Below are positions 12,265 through 25,739 of a stretch of 64,000 nt of DNA, piece after piece. Each line of letters begins with the position of its first letter. Position 1 is the first letter of the stretch. The notes under the pieces are model-generated. The model was not told the DNA's origin and did no database searches. It saw nothing but the letters and a program-made list of their open reading frames with translations. The DNA is taken from positions 35,015,892-35,079,891 of the forward strand of contig NC_081850.1 in assembly GCF_963259705.1 (NCBI RefSeq), in the 5' to 3' direction. Made by a program: the position numbers and the translations under genes. The stretch is from Myotis daubentonii (taxonomy: Eukaryota > Chordata > Mammalia > Chiroptera > Vespertilionidae).

Positions 12265-13370
12265 TCAGTCTTGATAGGAAAGTTTATTAAGCTGAGCTGA
12301 TGTGTGAAAGGTGCTGGGATACACATCTGGGCATATCACTTCATAGAGTACCATGCGGCAGCACAGAAAGTAGCAGTTTGGTGACCTGCAGAAGGCGACA
12401 GAGCAGGTTGTTGCAATCTGATTGTGGAAGGGGCTGTGGACCCAGGGGGGTGTTTTGGTGGCATCCCTCCCCCTGCTCCGCCCCCAGATAAATTACATAC
12501 CCGTCGGGGTAAGGTCTCCTGATAGAGTTGGTAACATGATATCTATGGTCCCGGGTAAGTTCCCACTTGCAATGTGAGACTCAGAAGGCAAGGACCCTTG
12601 GTTAACATATTTTGAGTCACAGACCAGTCTCTCCTATTTTATGCTTGTCTTTGAAGATACAAGGAAGAGCTAGCATTTTGCTGTAGGGAGGATACTAGTC
12701 TGAAGAAGGGCTGAGAGTCACTGGGCTCCAGATCTGACTTCCTTGCTTTGGAAGAGGGTCATCAGGGTAAGAACAGGTGCTTAACCAAGACGGAGCCACG
12801 GGACTGAGAGTTTTGTGCTGAACTTAGACTCCGGCTCAGTGCTTCTTGAAAAGATTAAAACGTCAGCCAAGAAGGCTGAGGTCTCAGACTCTTCAAAACT
12901 CTTTTCAAACTTCTTTTCTCGTTTGTGCCTCCCAGGGCCACCTGTGAAGTAGGTGTTTGAAATCCCCAGTTGATTGTGGAGAAAGGAAGGCACAGAGTCA
13001 CTAGAAGACAGGGCCTTTGGCTACAGAACGCAGGCCCCGGCTTTTCCGCCAAGCTATGAATGGGCCTGTAAGGAATAAAGGTGAGGTTTTGATAGCGTCA
13101 TGATGGCGTAAAGGCCAGGGGATGCAGGAATACTGAAATCCTACTCTCCTAATAAGGAAGGCGCATTGGCATTGCAACAAAGAGCAATGATAAAGAGAAG
13201 AAAAATATTATTTTATTTATTTATTGTTGGTTGGGCTTTTCCTCCAAATCCCCAGGCTAAGAATTTGCTAAGTTGGGTTGGAGCATGGGTCCTGGGCATA
13301 AAGCCTGAGAGACCATTTTCTTCCCTTTTTGATCAAATCTAAATCTTATGGAACATACTAGACTGGCTCA
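12265..13370. other. Intergenic
   Basis: No gene recognised. An antisense MIR-like fragment may lie near 12935-13015. Confidence 0.5.
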
Positions 13371-13374
13371 TAGA

Positions 13375-13452
13375 AAGGAGAGAGAGGGAGGAAGGGAAGG
13401 AGGGAGGGAGAGAGGGAGGAAGAGCGATAGGGAGAGAGAGGGAGGGAGAGGC
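13375..13452 (+). repeat. GA/GGA purine-rich repeat
   Basis: About 78 bp of almost pure purines (GAGA, GGAGG, GGAAGG). Minus-strand Leu/Pro/Ser ORFs here are artefacts. A short TTG/TTA microsatellite lies at 15523-15556. Confidence 0.88.
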
Positions 13453-13648
13453 TGATAACAAGGGGTCAGGTATGCTCTTTCTACCACTTTTGATACTTGG
13501 GTGGAAGAGAGGTGAGAATGAGACAGAGATTTGGCCAGAGGTTCCCCACAATGAAATGGGTCCTGGCCCTTCAACATGCTATAGAAAAGAGAGAGCTACA
13601 CAGTCAGAACTTGGCCTTTGTACACACCCACTAGCAAATATAGCCCAA

Positions 13649-13891
13649 CTAGAGGCCCAGTGCATAAAATTCGTGCATGGTAGGGTCCCTAGGCCTGGCC
13701 AGCAATCAGGGCCAATCAGGGCCAATCAGGGCCTTCCAGCTGCCAGCCTGGGCCTTCCTTCTGGCTGCCGGCCGGGGCCTTCTTTCATTCTGTGCTGCCC
13801 CCTGGTAGTCAGTGCACGTCATAGTGAGCGATTGGTCTCCCGGTTGAACTCCTGAGGGAAAATTTTCATATTAGGCTTTTATATATATAGA
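13649..13891 (-). mobile_element. HeliBat-type Helitron
   Basis: 243 bp on the minus strand. CTAG is at 13649-13652 (preceded by GGCCT in element orientation) and TC starts at 13891. It has a 3' subterminal hairpin remnant (GCATAAAATTCGTGC) and the CCCCCTGGTAGTCAGTGC block. It contains a triplicated GGGCCAATCA-like decamer near 13708-13733. Flanked by A and T. Confidence 0.88.
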
Positions 13892-14109
13892 TAAGTGTTC
13901 TGGAGTCAGTCTAACTCAAAGCACCTTTTTCTTCTTTGGGAGAAATTGGTGGCAGGGGAGTAAGAGAAGAGAAGATAGAGAGCCTTGGAACCAAATTCTT
14001 ATAGTGTTTCATTAGGTGCTAGGACATGAAGTGAAAGGTAGGGTAGTGCAGGTAATGATAAAGAGGGGATGAGAACCAGGTTTGGAGACCTATTAGATCA
14101 TGTTACTGT

Positions 14110-14260
14110 AGGTCAGTACCACTTAGTGTTGTGGCCCATGGAGATGCCGGTTCTTTGGCCCTATCCCAGACTCCTAAGTCAGAATCTCAGGGATATGGGC
14201 AAGGAATCTGTGTTTTAATACTTTCCAGGTGACCTATGTCAGCTAAAGTATGAGAACCAT
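14110..14260 (+). repeat. MER5A-like hAT remnant
   Basis: TCTCAGGGATATGGGCAAGG, CCAGGTGACCTATGTCAGCT and AGTATGAGAACCATTGG resemble the old Charlie-type element MER5A. Confidence 0.55.
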
Positions 14261-17200
14261 TGGTATAATTCATGGGAAGGGAACTGAGGGTTTCTGGGTG
14301 GGATGGGCATGGTTGGTTTTGGGTGTGGTGACACAACTGGTATTCCTTTCATATGATAATTTCCGTCCCCTCAGCTCACCAGCAGGGGTGGGTTCTTTGC
14401 AGCTATGCTTTTCTTACTACCTGATACGATGTTCCTGCCTGTAGCTGATTGGGCTGTGCAAAGACTACTGAGACAAGCTGAGCCAATCAAATGATCTCGC
14501 CCACTTTCCCTGATTTGCAGGAAGTCCAAACTATCTCTTTCTTTTAGTTCTGCCACCTCTTCCCCTTTAGCTATCCAGACATTTCTAGATGCTTACAGTG
14601 TCCAAGGGGGCAATTTTCACGTTCTTGTCTTGAAGCATTGGGAATAGCTGCTCTCCCCCCTGGCTGCCAGACTCCCCCTCATCTATGGCCAGTCTTGTCC
14701 TTGGTGATATGGCTGGGTGGGGTCTCTGGTGTGGGTGACCTGCCCATGCATAGTGGCTCTTCACTGTGTGAGAGACTGTGATCTGTACCACTCTCAGCCA
14801 AGAGGCCACTTCCTTCCCCATGGCTGACCTGGGCAGTCACTGTTTCAGCCCTGCGGGTTTCCCAAAGCCCCAGCAGCCTCCAGGGGGCCTGGCTCAGATC
14901 AGGAGTTCCAGGCTTGGAATCACATTTCCATACCATCTCTGCTTTCCTGCACCCCAGTCCTAGAAGTTATTTCCTTCCCTTCTCCCCAAATGATGCTCAT
15001 TGACCCTCACAGAACAGGAGTCAGTTCTTGCAGGAGAGAAAAAAACACTCTACCAGATTATATGAACTACATACACCCCTGCTTGGAGCTTAAGCCTGAC
15101 TGAGTGCGTTTCTGTTACTGGAGACAAAAGAACCTTAGCCAGGACAGCTAGGTTTGCCATTGCAAAATCGCTACCGCAGTGGAGATACCCAGGTAGAGGG
15201 CAAAGACCTGATGAGTAACAATTTTCCCGTCCAGGTGAGAGAGGAGTAGTGCCAGTAGAGATGGAGATAGGTGAATAGCCCTATAACACATGTAGATGTT
15301 AAAATCAGCAGAACATGGAAGAGGGAGAGTGAGCTCCAGGATCCCACTAGGTTCCTGCCTTGAGTGTCTGAGTGAATGATGAGGCCTTTCTCTTGGACAG
15401 GAACACAAGGCCAGAAACTATAGGATTATGAGCACTGTGGCCATCACATGGTAATGACAGAGGTCAATGGTAACATCAGGGTGTGACTAAAGTAGTTTCA
15501 CTTGTCCCAGAACCAACAGAATGTTGTTGTTGTTGTTGTTATTATTATTATTATTACCCTAGGTTTGCTATGTGCCTCTTTCTCTCTGTACTCATGTCTC
15601 TTCCCTCAATAGGTTTCTCATTTTCCTTGCTCCTCTGTCTGACCTACCCTGTACTTCTCTCTCTCCTTTGCTCTATTATTCCCCTTTCTTTTTCCACTCG
15701 ACCTGGTCCTCTTCACTGAACCTATAAATATGAAATGAAAGTACTGTACACTTCTAGAAGTTATATATTTGTGGCATAAATTTTATGCTCTATGTTCTGA
15801 ATTTAAATGCAGTATAATTTAAATTACCTAATTATAGTGTTCATTCCTATATAGACTCCATGCAACCTTAAAAATGAAAGGTGGATCCAATTAATGCTTA
15901 TTTTCATTTTTTGGTTTCCCCCGCTGGGGATTAAGTAATACGTTCTCTGTGAATCTGCCTCTTGTACCTATTACTGCCATTTCCTTCGTTACAGATGGCC
16001 CCCCAAACACCCATTTCCCATTGGCTCCAGTTGTTCAAGATAGTAAAACTGCACATAAAAAAAGTCAGCTTTTAAAAAAATAGCCTAAATCTGGAAGGAA
16101 ATCAAATGAACCACTGAGTTGCCTCATCAACAACAAATATTCTCCATATCCCCTCTGATTGTGAGGCCCTAACACATGGGTCAAGACTGTCATAGGACAA
16201 GACAGCAGCATCCCTTTATTGTTTCCTTGTGGTTTATCTATTCAGTCCAATTCAGTTGTACAAACATTCATTAGACACCTATTAAGTACTGGAAATTTGC
16301 AGTGTGTGGCCACTTTTAAGCAGTTTGGGCTACATGGTCTTCAAGTTTTCTAGCTCAAAACTTTGCTTATGTCATTTTTTCTCAATGGTGTTTGTCCTGC
16401 TCTGTTGGACGTATGGGGTAGCACTGAAGGCAAAATTACCATGAAGGGATTGCAGTAAAGGCAGAAAAAGAATTTGCTTGCTAATCTAACAATCCCAGGA
16501 TTGAGGTAATTACATTATAATACCAGGAGTTATTATTGAGAAGAGGACATTTAGTTGTTAACATAGAAAATGTCATGGGCTCTGTTTTTTTCTAACGAAG
16601 GATTCATTTGTCAGTGGGACCACAACTGGAAGTAAATCATTCTTTTTGAAAGGAGTTTGGTGCTTTTGCCAACAGGATGATATTTCCACGAGAAAATTCT
16701 ATTTCTACAAAGAACACACAGCTGCTAAAGCCAACCTAAAGCTCAGATTAGAGAAGCCGAGAGGCCACAGGCTAGCCCAAGGTTAACTGGGATCAGGTGC
16801 AAAACAGCCAGGCATCTTTTTGCAAAGAACATTGAAAACCAGTTCTGCGATGCCTTACCTTCACAGAACTCTACTGATGCCTTCTCAATGAAAGACATTG
16901 AAGTGGTATGTTAGCAAAACATATGAACATCTTCCTTTGATAAGTCACAAAGAAGACAGAATTAATTGACCAGAAATGATTAGTCTAAGTCAAACTAGTT
17001 GTATTCTACCACCTGCTCACTGACAAGAGACTCACCATCGCCATCCTGAGTCCCTGTATGTCCTTTATCACTCATTGTGTTTAGGAATGAATCATACATT
17101 GTCCACAGTTTTCACCATAGTCATTGTCAGCAAAATTCTTTTGATGTCATTGATTAGAGGCACCTGGAAAAGATGAACCCTACTTGGTTTGCAGAGGGCT

Positions 17201-20200
17201 AAGGTGGGTGTGCAGCAGGTCAGAACGTCTACTTGTCACAGCTTCCTTTCATCAGGGACAAGTAGCCATTTTACTTGTTTACTTGTAAACAAGAGGCAAA
17301 TTGCATTTTACATGTTGACCCTCACGTTTTAGCTGCCATATGCTTTGAGTCTTCTTTAGAAGCTACTCTAGACACCTGTCGTGGACTGAATTGTGTACCC
17401 TCCTCCAATTCACATGTTGAAGTCCTAACCCCCAGCCCTCAGAATGTGACTGTATTTGGAGATAGGGTCTTCTTTTTCTTTTAATCCTCACTTGAGTGTG
17501 GTGACCAGAACGATTGTATTTGTTAGGCACCCACAAAGGAAGGACAGATGTGGCCTCCATCGAGCCTAAACGCCTACTCCCATATTCCAACTCTACAATC
17601 TTCCCCACCTGTTCTGCATCCCAAGGCTACCTTCCAGCGTGAACTTTACAGGACAGTTGGACAAGTCTGCTTACTGTCTCACTTGCCCCACCTCCCACAC
17701 ATGCTCTGTGGGTTCAGCTGTTAGACGTGTGTGCTTCACATCCAGCTTGGAATATGTCCAGAGCCTCCACCTGTCCAGCCTTCAAGGCCCATTGACTGTC
17801 CCTCCAAGGGGCTCATCTTCAAAGGCCTCCCCCGCGTTATCATTTGTGCCACATTGTTCAGGCTTGATCCCCCTTTCTCTGTATTTTACAGCCTACCCGA
17901 TTTTTTATTAGAAGTATTTCAGGGAGCTGACACAGGTGCATAAAATTCAGCAAGATACCAAAACACACATGCATTTGGCATGGGGCAACAGGAAAACAGA
18001 GTTATAAAACAGGCAGAGTTATAAAAGGGAGCCAGGAATGAGACAAACACCAGAAAGCAGACTAGTCTTGCTACAGATTTGGCTCACTTTTCAAGAAACC
18101 CACTTGAAAAGTAGAAACTTAACAGTTACACAGTTCTCACTGTATGTCAAATGGAAACAAACCAGTGGCTCAGAAGTACAACTGTTCCTGGTGTTATCAA
18201 AAGAAAGAGATTTCTCCTGAGAGTTGTTACACTGCTTTGTGCGATGAATGCCATCTTTGACGTCTTGACAGTGGCCAAGTGATGAGGTTGTAGGAAAGCC
18301 CTCACAACTTGACACCCAAATTGAATTCATTAACAGTAGTTCTACAGATGCTGAACAGTGGGATTCAGGCAGAGTGCTTGATGGGGCTCCTGGAGTTTAG
18401 GGATCGGTCCCAGAGGTCTTAGAGAAGGAGAGGGTTTCCATGTACTTCTGGAAGTCCATCATGCTCTTTCTCTCAACTGAGCCTTGCTGAAGGCTGGACA
18501 GCAGGGAGCGGTTAATTCAGTTTGTGTACAATGGCCACACCCGTTCTGGGTTGCTAACTTAATTTCAGTTGCTTGCCCTGGAATTGACCAAAACCAGGAA
18601 GATACTATTTCATTTGTCCGTGTTCAAAAGCTAAGGACCACCAGGCACACACCTGCAGGCCAGCTGAGGTGGGTTTGCTGGCTGTTGAGGGAGACCATGC
18701 ACCAATGGGAAGGCACTGTGGGGAGTCTCGGTAAAAAGATACCAGGAGGTTTGTGTTACAGGATTTGAGTTCATGTTAGGTGATTTTTGGGGAGCGGTCA
18801 AGGAAGCAGGAGTTTGCTCTTGATTGGGTGCTATATTGGGGGCAATTCTTTGGTTGGGTCTCTTAATTTTTTACTAGGATATGGGGGACTGAAGCATAGC
18901 TAACGCTGTGATTGGTAAGAAGTGGCAACCTTGCTTATAAACTGAGAGAGATGGATATTTGGTTATGTTGGTGGTATTCACACCTTGTTTTTGTCAGATA
19001 TGATTATGGAGTGGGGCTATTTTTATCTCACTTTATCACAGTAATCGAGTGACCTTGTCTGACATTGCCTCCTAGCGACATCAAGACCGGCTTGCTAGTG
19101 CCCGGCCAGCTCCCTGCTGTCAGGGCCGATTTCTCTTTTCCACAATGTAGTGCTCGAGGAGCATCAGGACGGGGCCCCGCTAAACTGGGGGTGGGGGTGA
19201 GGGAAGGAATGCCTTCAAGAAGGGATAAGGTTTTTTTCTTAAAACTTTGGCTTGAATCTGTTAAAATTTGCAGGAAAATGAGAGAATTGAGGCCTCCTTT
19301 ATTCCATATAACAACAAAATAATTTAACACTCCCCCCGCAAAAAAAAGTTTTAGGGAAAGCCCTGCCCTAGGCAGTGTCAATGTTAAAAATTAATATTGG
19401 CATATTGATGCTGCAACCCTGAATCATCTGCTCTGGCTGCAAGATTATAACCATGATTTTTTTTGTTACTTATTAAACATATAACTCCTTTTAAAAACTG
19501 AACTTTACATTAACCATTAACTCAGAAATTATCAATATACTATTATTATACAAAGTTTATAAAACAAGGAGGAAAAAGTCTCATAGTCCTTATTAGTCTA
19601 ACCCAACTATTGTCCTCTTTTATTTTTTCCATTTTTTATGTACATTTTAAAACATATTTAATCATACTGCACAGAGTTTCATAAGCTGCTCTTTCACTTT
19701 ATAATGTACAGTCTCACCTTACATCTGTGCTTTTCCAGTAACCGCAGAATCATTTTAATGATGGTTTTTAATGGCTATATAACATTTTGCATAAACTTAT
19801 AATTTTCTTAGTTACATTTTTACTGTGGAAAATGTGTATTTTTTTTTCTTTTTCTGTTTTCAATAGCACTAGAATAAAGATTTTTTTTTTCAAGCTATAG
19901 GCTTTCTTCCCTTTTAAAATAATAACTGTTCTTTCTACTTAGAAACTTTCAAGATTTTCTCTTTACCTTTGTCTGGAGCTTGGGAATTGTGCCAAAATAT
20001 GGGTAAAAGCTCTTCTTCTTTAAGTAATTTTGCCTGAAATCCATTAGGCTCTCTTGAGCTGAAACTCAAAAATTTTTTTAGGGAAGTTTTTAAAATTTTG
20101 TTTCTTCTCTATCTCTTCCCTTATTTCCTCTTGTCTTCTAGGGCTCCTATTATCCACATGCTAGTTTCCTGGGTTTCTTGTCCAGGCCTCTTTTCCTTTC

Positions 20201-20304
20201 CCTCATGATCTTTGGTTTTACTCATTCTCCCTTTTGATTTTTTCCAGGCCACTGAATTTGAGTCTCAATGCCTTCTTGTGGATTTTGTATTAAGTGAAAG
20301 GACA
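14261..20304. other. Intergenic, mostly unassigned
   Basis: About 6 kb with no reading frame I recognise. 17370-17475 (TTCACATGTTGAAGTCCTAA, GTGACTGTATTTGGAGATAG) resembles an old interspersed repeat common in mammals, family not certain. 18340-19160 has a composition like a degraded LTR, but I could not name it. Confidence 0.45.
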
Positions 20305-20524
20305 ATTTAAAAAAACACACATTTTTATTGATTTTAGAGAGGGGAAGGGGGAGGGAGAGAGAGATAGAAACATCAATGATGAGGGAGAATCATTGGTCGG
20401 CTGCCTCTTGCACACCCCACACTGGGGATCGAGCCTGCAATCTGGGCATGTGCCCTGAACAGGAATCTAACCGTGACCTGCTTCATAGGTCTGTGCTCAA
20501 CCACTGAACCACACTGGCTGGGCA
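20305..20524 (-). mobile_element. Ves SINE
   Basis: Minus-strand copy. The duplication TGAAAGGACA is at 20295-20304 and 20525-20534. Confidence 0.92.
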
Positions 20525-20534
20525 TGAAAGGACA

Positions 20535-21947
20535 CTTTTTTTTTTTTAATGATTTAGACAGTCAAGATTTGTATTGCTTGTAGCCCAAATCATCCTAATA
20601 TGTCACTTTTATAGTTATTATGCAGATGACTTTGCTGAACATTAGAGTCTTTATTGCTGTAACTTGGAGCTTAATGGGTAGAAAATAAAGATGAATTTTT
20701 CTTGTTCTTTCTCATGCTATGGAAAATCATAAGCAAAATTACTAAAATAGGGAAGAGTCTAGTATTAATTTTTAAAAAGGCATATTCATTACAGTTTTAT
20801 AAATCATGTAGAGATATTACAGATCTGGGCATTTAAAAATGATTTGTGGGAATAGATGTAGCAGAATATTTCTACTTTAAAATGGGGTAATATTTGTAAT
20901 TGGTTACATAGATTTATTTGGCTTTGATTTTTTTTAAGGTTTTAGGCAAAAGCTATTTGTTCCACATTTTATGTGAAATGCATGGCAAGAACAAGATGCA
21001 GCCATTAATAACCGAATCAATAAAATACAGGCAAAGCACACAGAGCTATGTCAGCATCTTTAAAGCAGAGACGTGCCAATTCAGTGTCTCCGAATCCCAT
21101 TCAGAGTAGGAAGTTGGATGCTGAGGCAAGCTTGCTGGAAGTCCAGGCCTCTGCATGATTAGCTATAGTATTATAGGACCAAATTACAGGATTAGCTGAG
21201 GATAAACTATTATTAGACCTGTCAATATTTGTTAATTGCTGGGTAGTACATGCATCTAATGTTTACGCCTCAGCACAGCACCTCTCTCTCTCTCTGTCCC
21301 CCTTTCTCTCTCATACACTGTTGCCATCTTGATTTCAACCTGGAAATACTCAAGTGCACTGAGTTCTAGCTGGTGCCCTGAGAAGGTCAAGGAAGCCCTG
21401 ACGTGTGTTGCCCACAGACCAGCTGGCGCTGTACTCATCCAAGACTTGCACTTGGGTTGATGCCAGTTACTCCACCCTAAACCCATGCCTTTTGGGGGAA
21501 CCTAATGCTCTAGTTTGCAGTGGCACTGATACTTTTCACATTACTTCAGAGCCAAGAAAGACAGGGCTCTTTATTAATAGTTTGCACATACTACATATAA
21601 TGATGCTAGAAACTTCTTTTAAAAATATAAAAAATAACTGTGCCTTTACATGGAGCAAATTTCAAGAAGACATCTTTTCCTATTTGTTAGAGAAGGAAAA
21701 CTTCCTTAGTGGACTTTGAGTCCAGCAGAAAGTATTGCCTGCCGTGTGCTAAGTGATCCAGTAAAACCACTTGGGGGATCTAAACTTTCAAAGGTTGCGA
21801 TGAAAGGACCTGCACACCTGTATAGCCTGCTCCTGGGAATGAGACTTGTCAAAGGGAAAGGTGCCACTGCTAGAAGGAACTAGGACTCTTGCTTCATGCT
21901 CTTCTTTCTCTTCCTGCTTTTCTGCTTTCACCAATTCTTAGGATGGT

Positions 21948-21979
<32 letters not shown>

Positions 21980-22179
21980 TGTGTGTGTGTGCAATAATCA
22001 CTTTCCTTCTTCTGAAGGGGTCCAGATGTCTTCCATCAATTCCCTCATATTTGTGAATTGCATTCTTGTATGATTAACATTCCTTATCTTCTCCTGTGCT
22101 GTACAAAACATTCTGGTGATTGGGAAATGCTCTGATAAACTTGAGTCAAAAAACCCTACAGATAGAATGGAAGCTTAAT
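20535..22179. other. Intergenic
   Basis: No gene recognised. AT-rich, with only the TG repeat assigned. Confidence 0.5.
21946..21992 (+). repeat. TG dinucleotide repeat, interrupted
   Basis: About 47 bp of TG repeat with two CG variants and one TTG break. Confidence 0.93.
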
Positions 22180-22295
22180 GATGGCAGAGATGTTTGTTAT
22201 GCTAATTGAAGTATCCCGAGCACTAAGAACAATGTCAGGCACAGGGTAAGTGCTCAAAATATTTGTTGAATATTAAAAGAACGAATGACTAAAGA
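22180..22295 (+). repeat. L2 3' end
   Basis: CCGAGCACTAAGAACAATGTC, AGGCACAGGGTAAGTGCTCA and ATATTTGTTGAATATT match the 3' end of L2 elements. Confidence 0.6.
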
Positions 22296-22519
22296 TGCAA
22301 GTGTGTTGGTCATTAATTAAGCAGTTCTGGAGAGTAGAAGGAGCTATTGAAAAAGTAGACTTTCCTCTGTTCTACCATCATGGGCTGAAGAGGTTTGAAG
22401 CATTGAGTGGGATTGGAAGAATTGGTTGAAGAGAAGTCTCAGAAAACTTGGAATTTTGAGAGAACAAGGTCAAAGGAGAAGGCAAGGCTTAAAAATAAAC
22501 GAATAGTATATATCTTAAA

Positions 22520-23032
22520 GAATTAAAAGCAGGGACTTGAAGAAATACTTATTACACCAATGTTCATAGTAGCAGTTTTACAGTAGCAAAAAGATGGAAA
22601 CAACTCAGATGTCCATCAACCGATGAATGAATAAACAAAATATATCATATACATACAATGGAAAATCAGCCTTTAAAAAGAATGAATTTCTGATATATGG
22701 CACAACACGGATGAACCTTGAAAACATTATGTAAGTGAAATGAGCTGTAAACAAAACAACATATTATACGATTCCACTTATATGAGTTTGAGTAGACAAA
22801 TTCATAGAGACAGACAGCAAAAGCAGAGGTTACCAAGGGATGGGGAAAGAGAAATGGGGAATTGTTTAATGAGTATAGTTTCTATTTGGAATGATGAAAA
22901 AGTTCTGGAAATGGATAGTAAAATGTACTCAGTGCTACTATTTTATACACTGAGAGATGGCGACAGTGGTAAATTTTGTTGTATGTATATTTTGCCACAA
23001 TTAAAAAACAAACAAACAACCATAAAATCTAA
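22520..23032 (+). mobile_element. L1 3' end (sense)
   Basis: Recognised by GATGGAAACAACTCAGATGT, CCATCAACCGATGAATGAAT, GATGAACCTTGAAAACATTA and GATTCCACTTATATGAGTTT, ending in an A-rich tail near 23002-23032. No intact reading frame. Confidence 0.8.
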
Positions 23033-24327
23033 TCTACACTAATAAAAGAGAAAAATGGTAATTGGCGTACGTCAATACCCTTTTCATTGGCTAATCAGGG
23101 CTATATGCAAATTAACTGCCAACTATGATTGGCAGTTAACTGCCAACTAAGATTGGCAGTTAACTGCCAACAAGATGGCGGTTAATTTGCATATGTAGGC
23201 ACAATTCAGGGAGGCGAAAGGGAAAGCAGGAAGAAGCCCCCTGCCACTGACAGTGATCGGAAACCCAGGGGGGAGCTAAGAGCTGGGGGGCAGGGCAAAG
23301 GCGGCCCTGGGGCCGCCTTTGCCCTGCCCCCCAGCCATGATCAGAGAATCAGGCGCCTTTGCCGCCCTGGCCAGTGATAGCAGGAAGTAGGGGTGGAGCC
23401 AGCGATGGGAGCTGGACACAGTCGAAGCTGGCAGTCCCGGGAGCTAGGGGTCCCTTGCCTGGGCCTAAAGCGAAGCCCACGATCGCGGGGCCGCTGCAGC
23501 TGTGGGTCCCCGCTGCCCGGGCCAGACGCCTCAGCCAGAGGCGTTAGGCCTGGGCAGGGGCGGAGCCTGCAACCGCGGGGAGCTGGGGGTCCCCTGCCCA
23601 GGCCTGACACCTCTGCCGGAGGCCTCAGGCCTGGTCAAGGGGCCGATCCGGTGATTGGTGATCGGAGGGTGATGAGGGTCAACTCCTCTGGCAGAGGCAT
23701 CAGGCCTGGGTGGGGGGCGGAGCCGGGGATTGGGGGGATATGATGGTCCCCTTGCCCAGGCCTGAAGCCTGGGTCAGAGGCGTCAGGCTTGGGCGGGGGG
23801 TGGAGCAAGCGATCAGAGGGAGATGGGGGTCCCCTTCCCAGGCATGATTCCTGGGCTAGAGGCCTCAGGCCTGGGCGGGGGCCAGAGCCAGTGATCGGGG
23901 GGAGATGGGGGTCCCCTGTCCAAGCCTGACACCTCTGGCGGAGGCTCAGGCCTGGGCAAGTGGCCGATCAGGTGATCAGAGGGTGATGGGGGTCTACGCC
24001 TCTGGCTGAGGCATCAGGCCTGGGCAAGGGGCAGAGCCAGCAATCGGAGGGGTCTGGGGGTCCCCTGCCCAGGCCTGATGCCTGGGCCAGAGGCATCAGG
24101 CCTGGGCTGGGGGCAGAACCAGTGATGGGGGGAAATGAGGGTCCCCTGCCCAGGCCTGACACCTCTGTCAGAGGCGTCAGGCTTGGGCAAGGGGCCGATC
24201 CTGCGATTGGAGGGTGATGGGGGTCAACCCCTGAGGGCTCCCAGTATGTGAGAGGGGGCAGGCTGGGCTGAGGGACACTCCCCCCACCCCACACCCAGTG
24301 CACGAATTTCGTGCACCGAGCCCCTAG
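23033..24327 (+). mobile_element. Large non-autonomous Helitron, 1.3 kb
   Basis: 1295 bp from TCTACACTAATAAAAG to CCCCTAG, flanked by A and T. The 3' hairpin GTGCACGAATTTCGTGCAC is at 24298-24316. The first 160 bp contain repeated GGCAGTTAACTGCC palindromes. A palindrome with 26-bp perfect arms lies at 23282-23307 and 23310-23335. From about 23500 to 24240 there is a GC-rich tandem array. No Rep/helicase reading frame is present. GC-rich ORFs on both strands are artefacts of the array. It is inserted just past the 3' end of a sense L1. Confidence 0.9.
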
Positions 24328-24419
24328 TATTTAATATGCCAAGGAAGCCAAGAAAGCTCCCTCTTTTGTTCTCTTTTCTTCTCCATGCTGCAGAGCACTC
24401 GCATCAGACAAAAATGGCT

Positions 24420-24625
24420 TAATCCAAGCCCCTCCATGAATGGTGTGGTCTTGATCAAACCAGTTAATCTCTGAGTTCCAGTTTTCTCTTTGGTCAAAAG
24501 GAGATAATAGAAATTACTATGATGACAGATTATTGTGATGTGAGAATAAAAATATTATCATGTATGTAAAATGCTTTAGCACAGTGCCTGACACATGGAA
24601 GGCAGGCAATAAATGGCCAATTCAT
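24420..24625 (+). repeat. MIR
   Basis: Sense MIR-like: CAGTTAATCTCTGAGTTCCA, AAAAGGAGATAATAGAAATT, TTTAGCACAGTGCCTGACAC, directly after the large Helitron. Confidence 0.6.
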
Positions 24626-25296
24626 ATCTCTCCCACGCTCTCCCCATCCCTATATTTTGACCACTCTTCCCAGCATCCTCTTTCATCTTTTTAATTTTGT
24701 CTCCCATTTTGCCAAATTTGGTTTCCTGATCCAGGGTGTGGCTCTCTAACAGATGGTCCTCTCCCTGGCGGGGCTCGGGGAAGAGTTGCCAAGGAGAAAG
24801 CAGTCCCTGGTCCAGTACGTGTTTTGAAAACTTTCTGTGCAGCTATTTCAACGAGGGCTCATGTTTCTTTTGTTGTGCCTCTGGCATTGCTGACTCAGCC
24901 TACACATTCCTCAATGAATCATGGATTTCAGAGTCCAACCTGTTTCTTGGAACATCATCCTAGCTCCCTTACACCAAAGCATAAAGGAACTTCCCTCAGC
25001 CCTATGGGTCGATGCCATTGCAGCCCTTGCTTCATCCTATATTTTACAGTTATTTTTATTAAAAGATTATATAGGCTTAGTTTTAAAAATCAAAAAGTTC
25101 TACATTGATTATAATGAAACAGTGATTTCTTTCCTCACCCCTGATCCCAGCTATCCAGAGACAGGTACCATTAACTGCTACTGTTCTTATTGCTAATCTT
25201 TCACTCCACTTTCTAAATGGTAAAACTTCATTGCTGTAGATTTTCCTTGAGCTAGATATTATCCATTGACTTATCACAATAAAAGATGAAACTTTT

Positions 25297-25510
25297 TAAA
25301 AAATATATATTTTATTGATTTTTTACAGAGAGGAAGGGAGAGAGATAGTTAGAAACATCGATGAGAGAGAAACATCGATCAGCTGCCTCCTGCACATATC
25401 CCACTGGGGATGTGCCTACAACCAAGGTACATGCCCTTGACCGGAATCGAACCTGGGACCTTTCAGTCCACAGGCTGACGCTCTATCCACTGAGCCAAAC
25501 CAGTTTCGGC
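25297..25510 (-). mobile_element. Ves SINE
   Basis: Minus-strand copy, close in sequence to those at 5132 and 50866. The exact 15-bp duplication AAAGATGAAACTTTT is at 25282-25296 and 25511-25525, which suggests a fairly recent insertion. Confidence 0.95.
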
Positions 25511-25739
25511 AAAGATGAAACTTTTATCACTTAAAAATCTTTCCCAAGTCTCTATCTCTGTATTTTCCCTCTCTACATGCTTTCATTTCACAATTTTAGA
25601 TTATGTTAGCAGCTGGTTTTATAGTTTTAGAATATATTTTATTTTGAACTGTAGTATTTTTATTTTTTTTTCTTGTAGAACTATGTTTTATTTCCTTGGA
25701 AATAATAATCATTTAACTTTTTGTTTGGTAAATATTTTT

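Noticed and set aside
1..20000. Search for KCNV2 exons, the expected neighbour
   Set aside because: No potassium-channel-like reading frame was found on either strand.
23341..24303. Several GC-rich ORFs rich in Gly, Pro and Arg on both strands
   Set aside because: They lie within the tandem array of a non-autonomous Helitron and have no domain.
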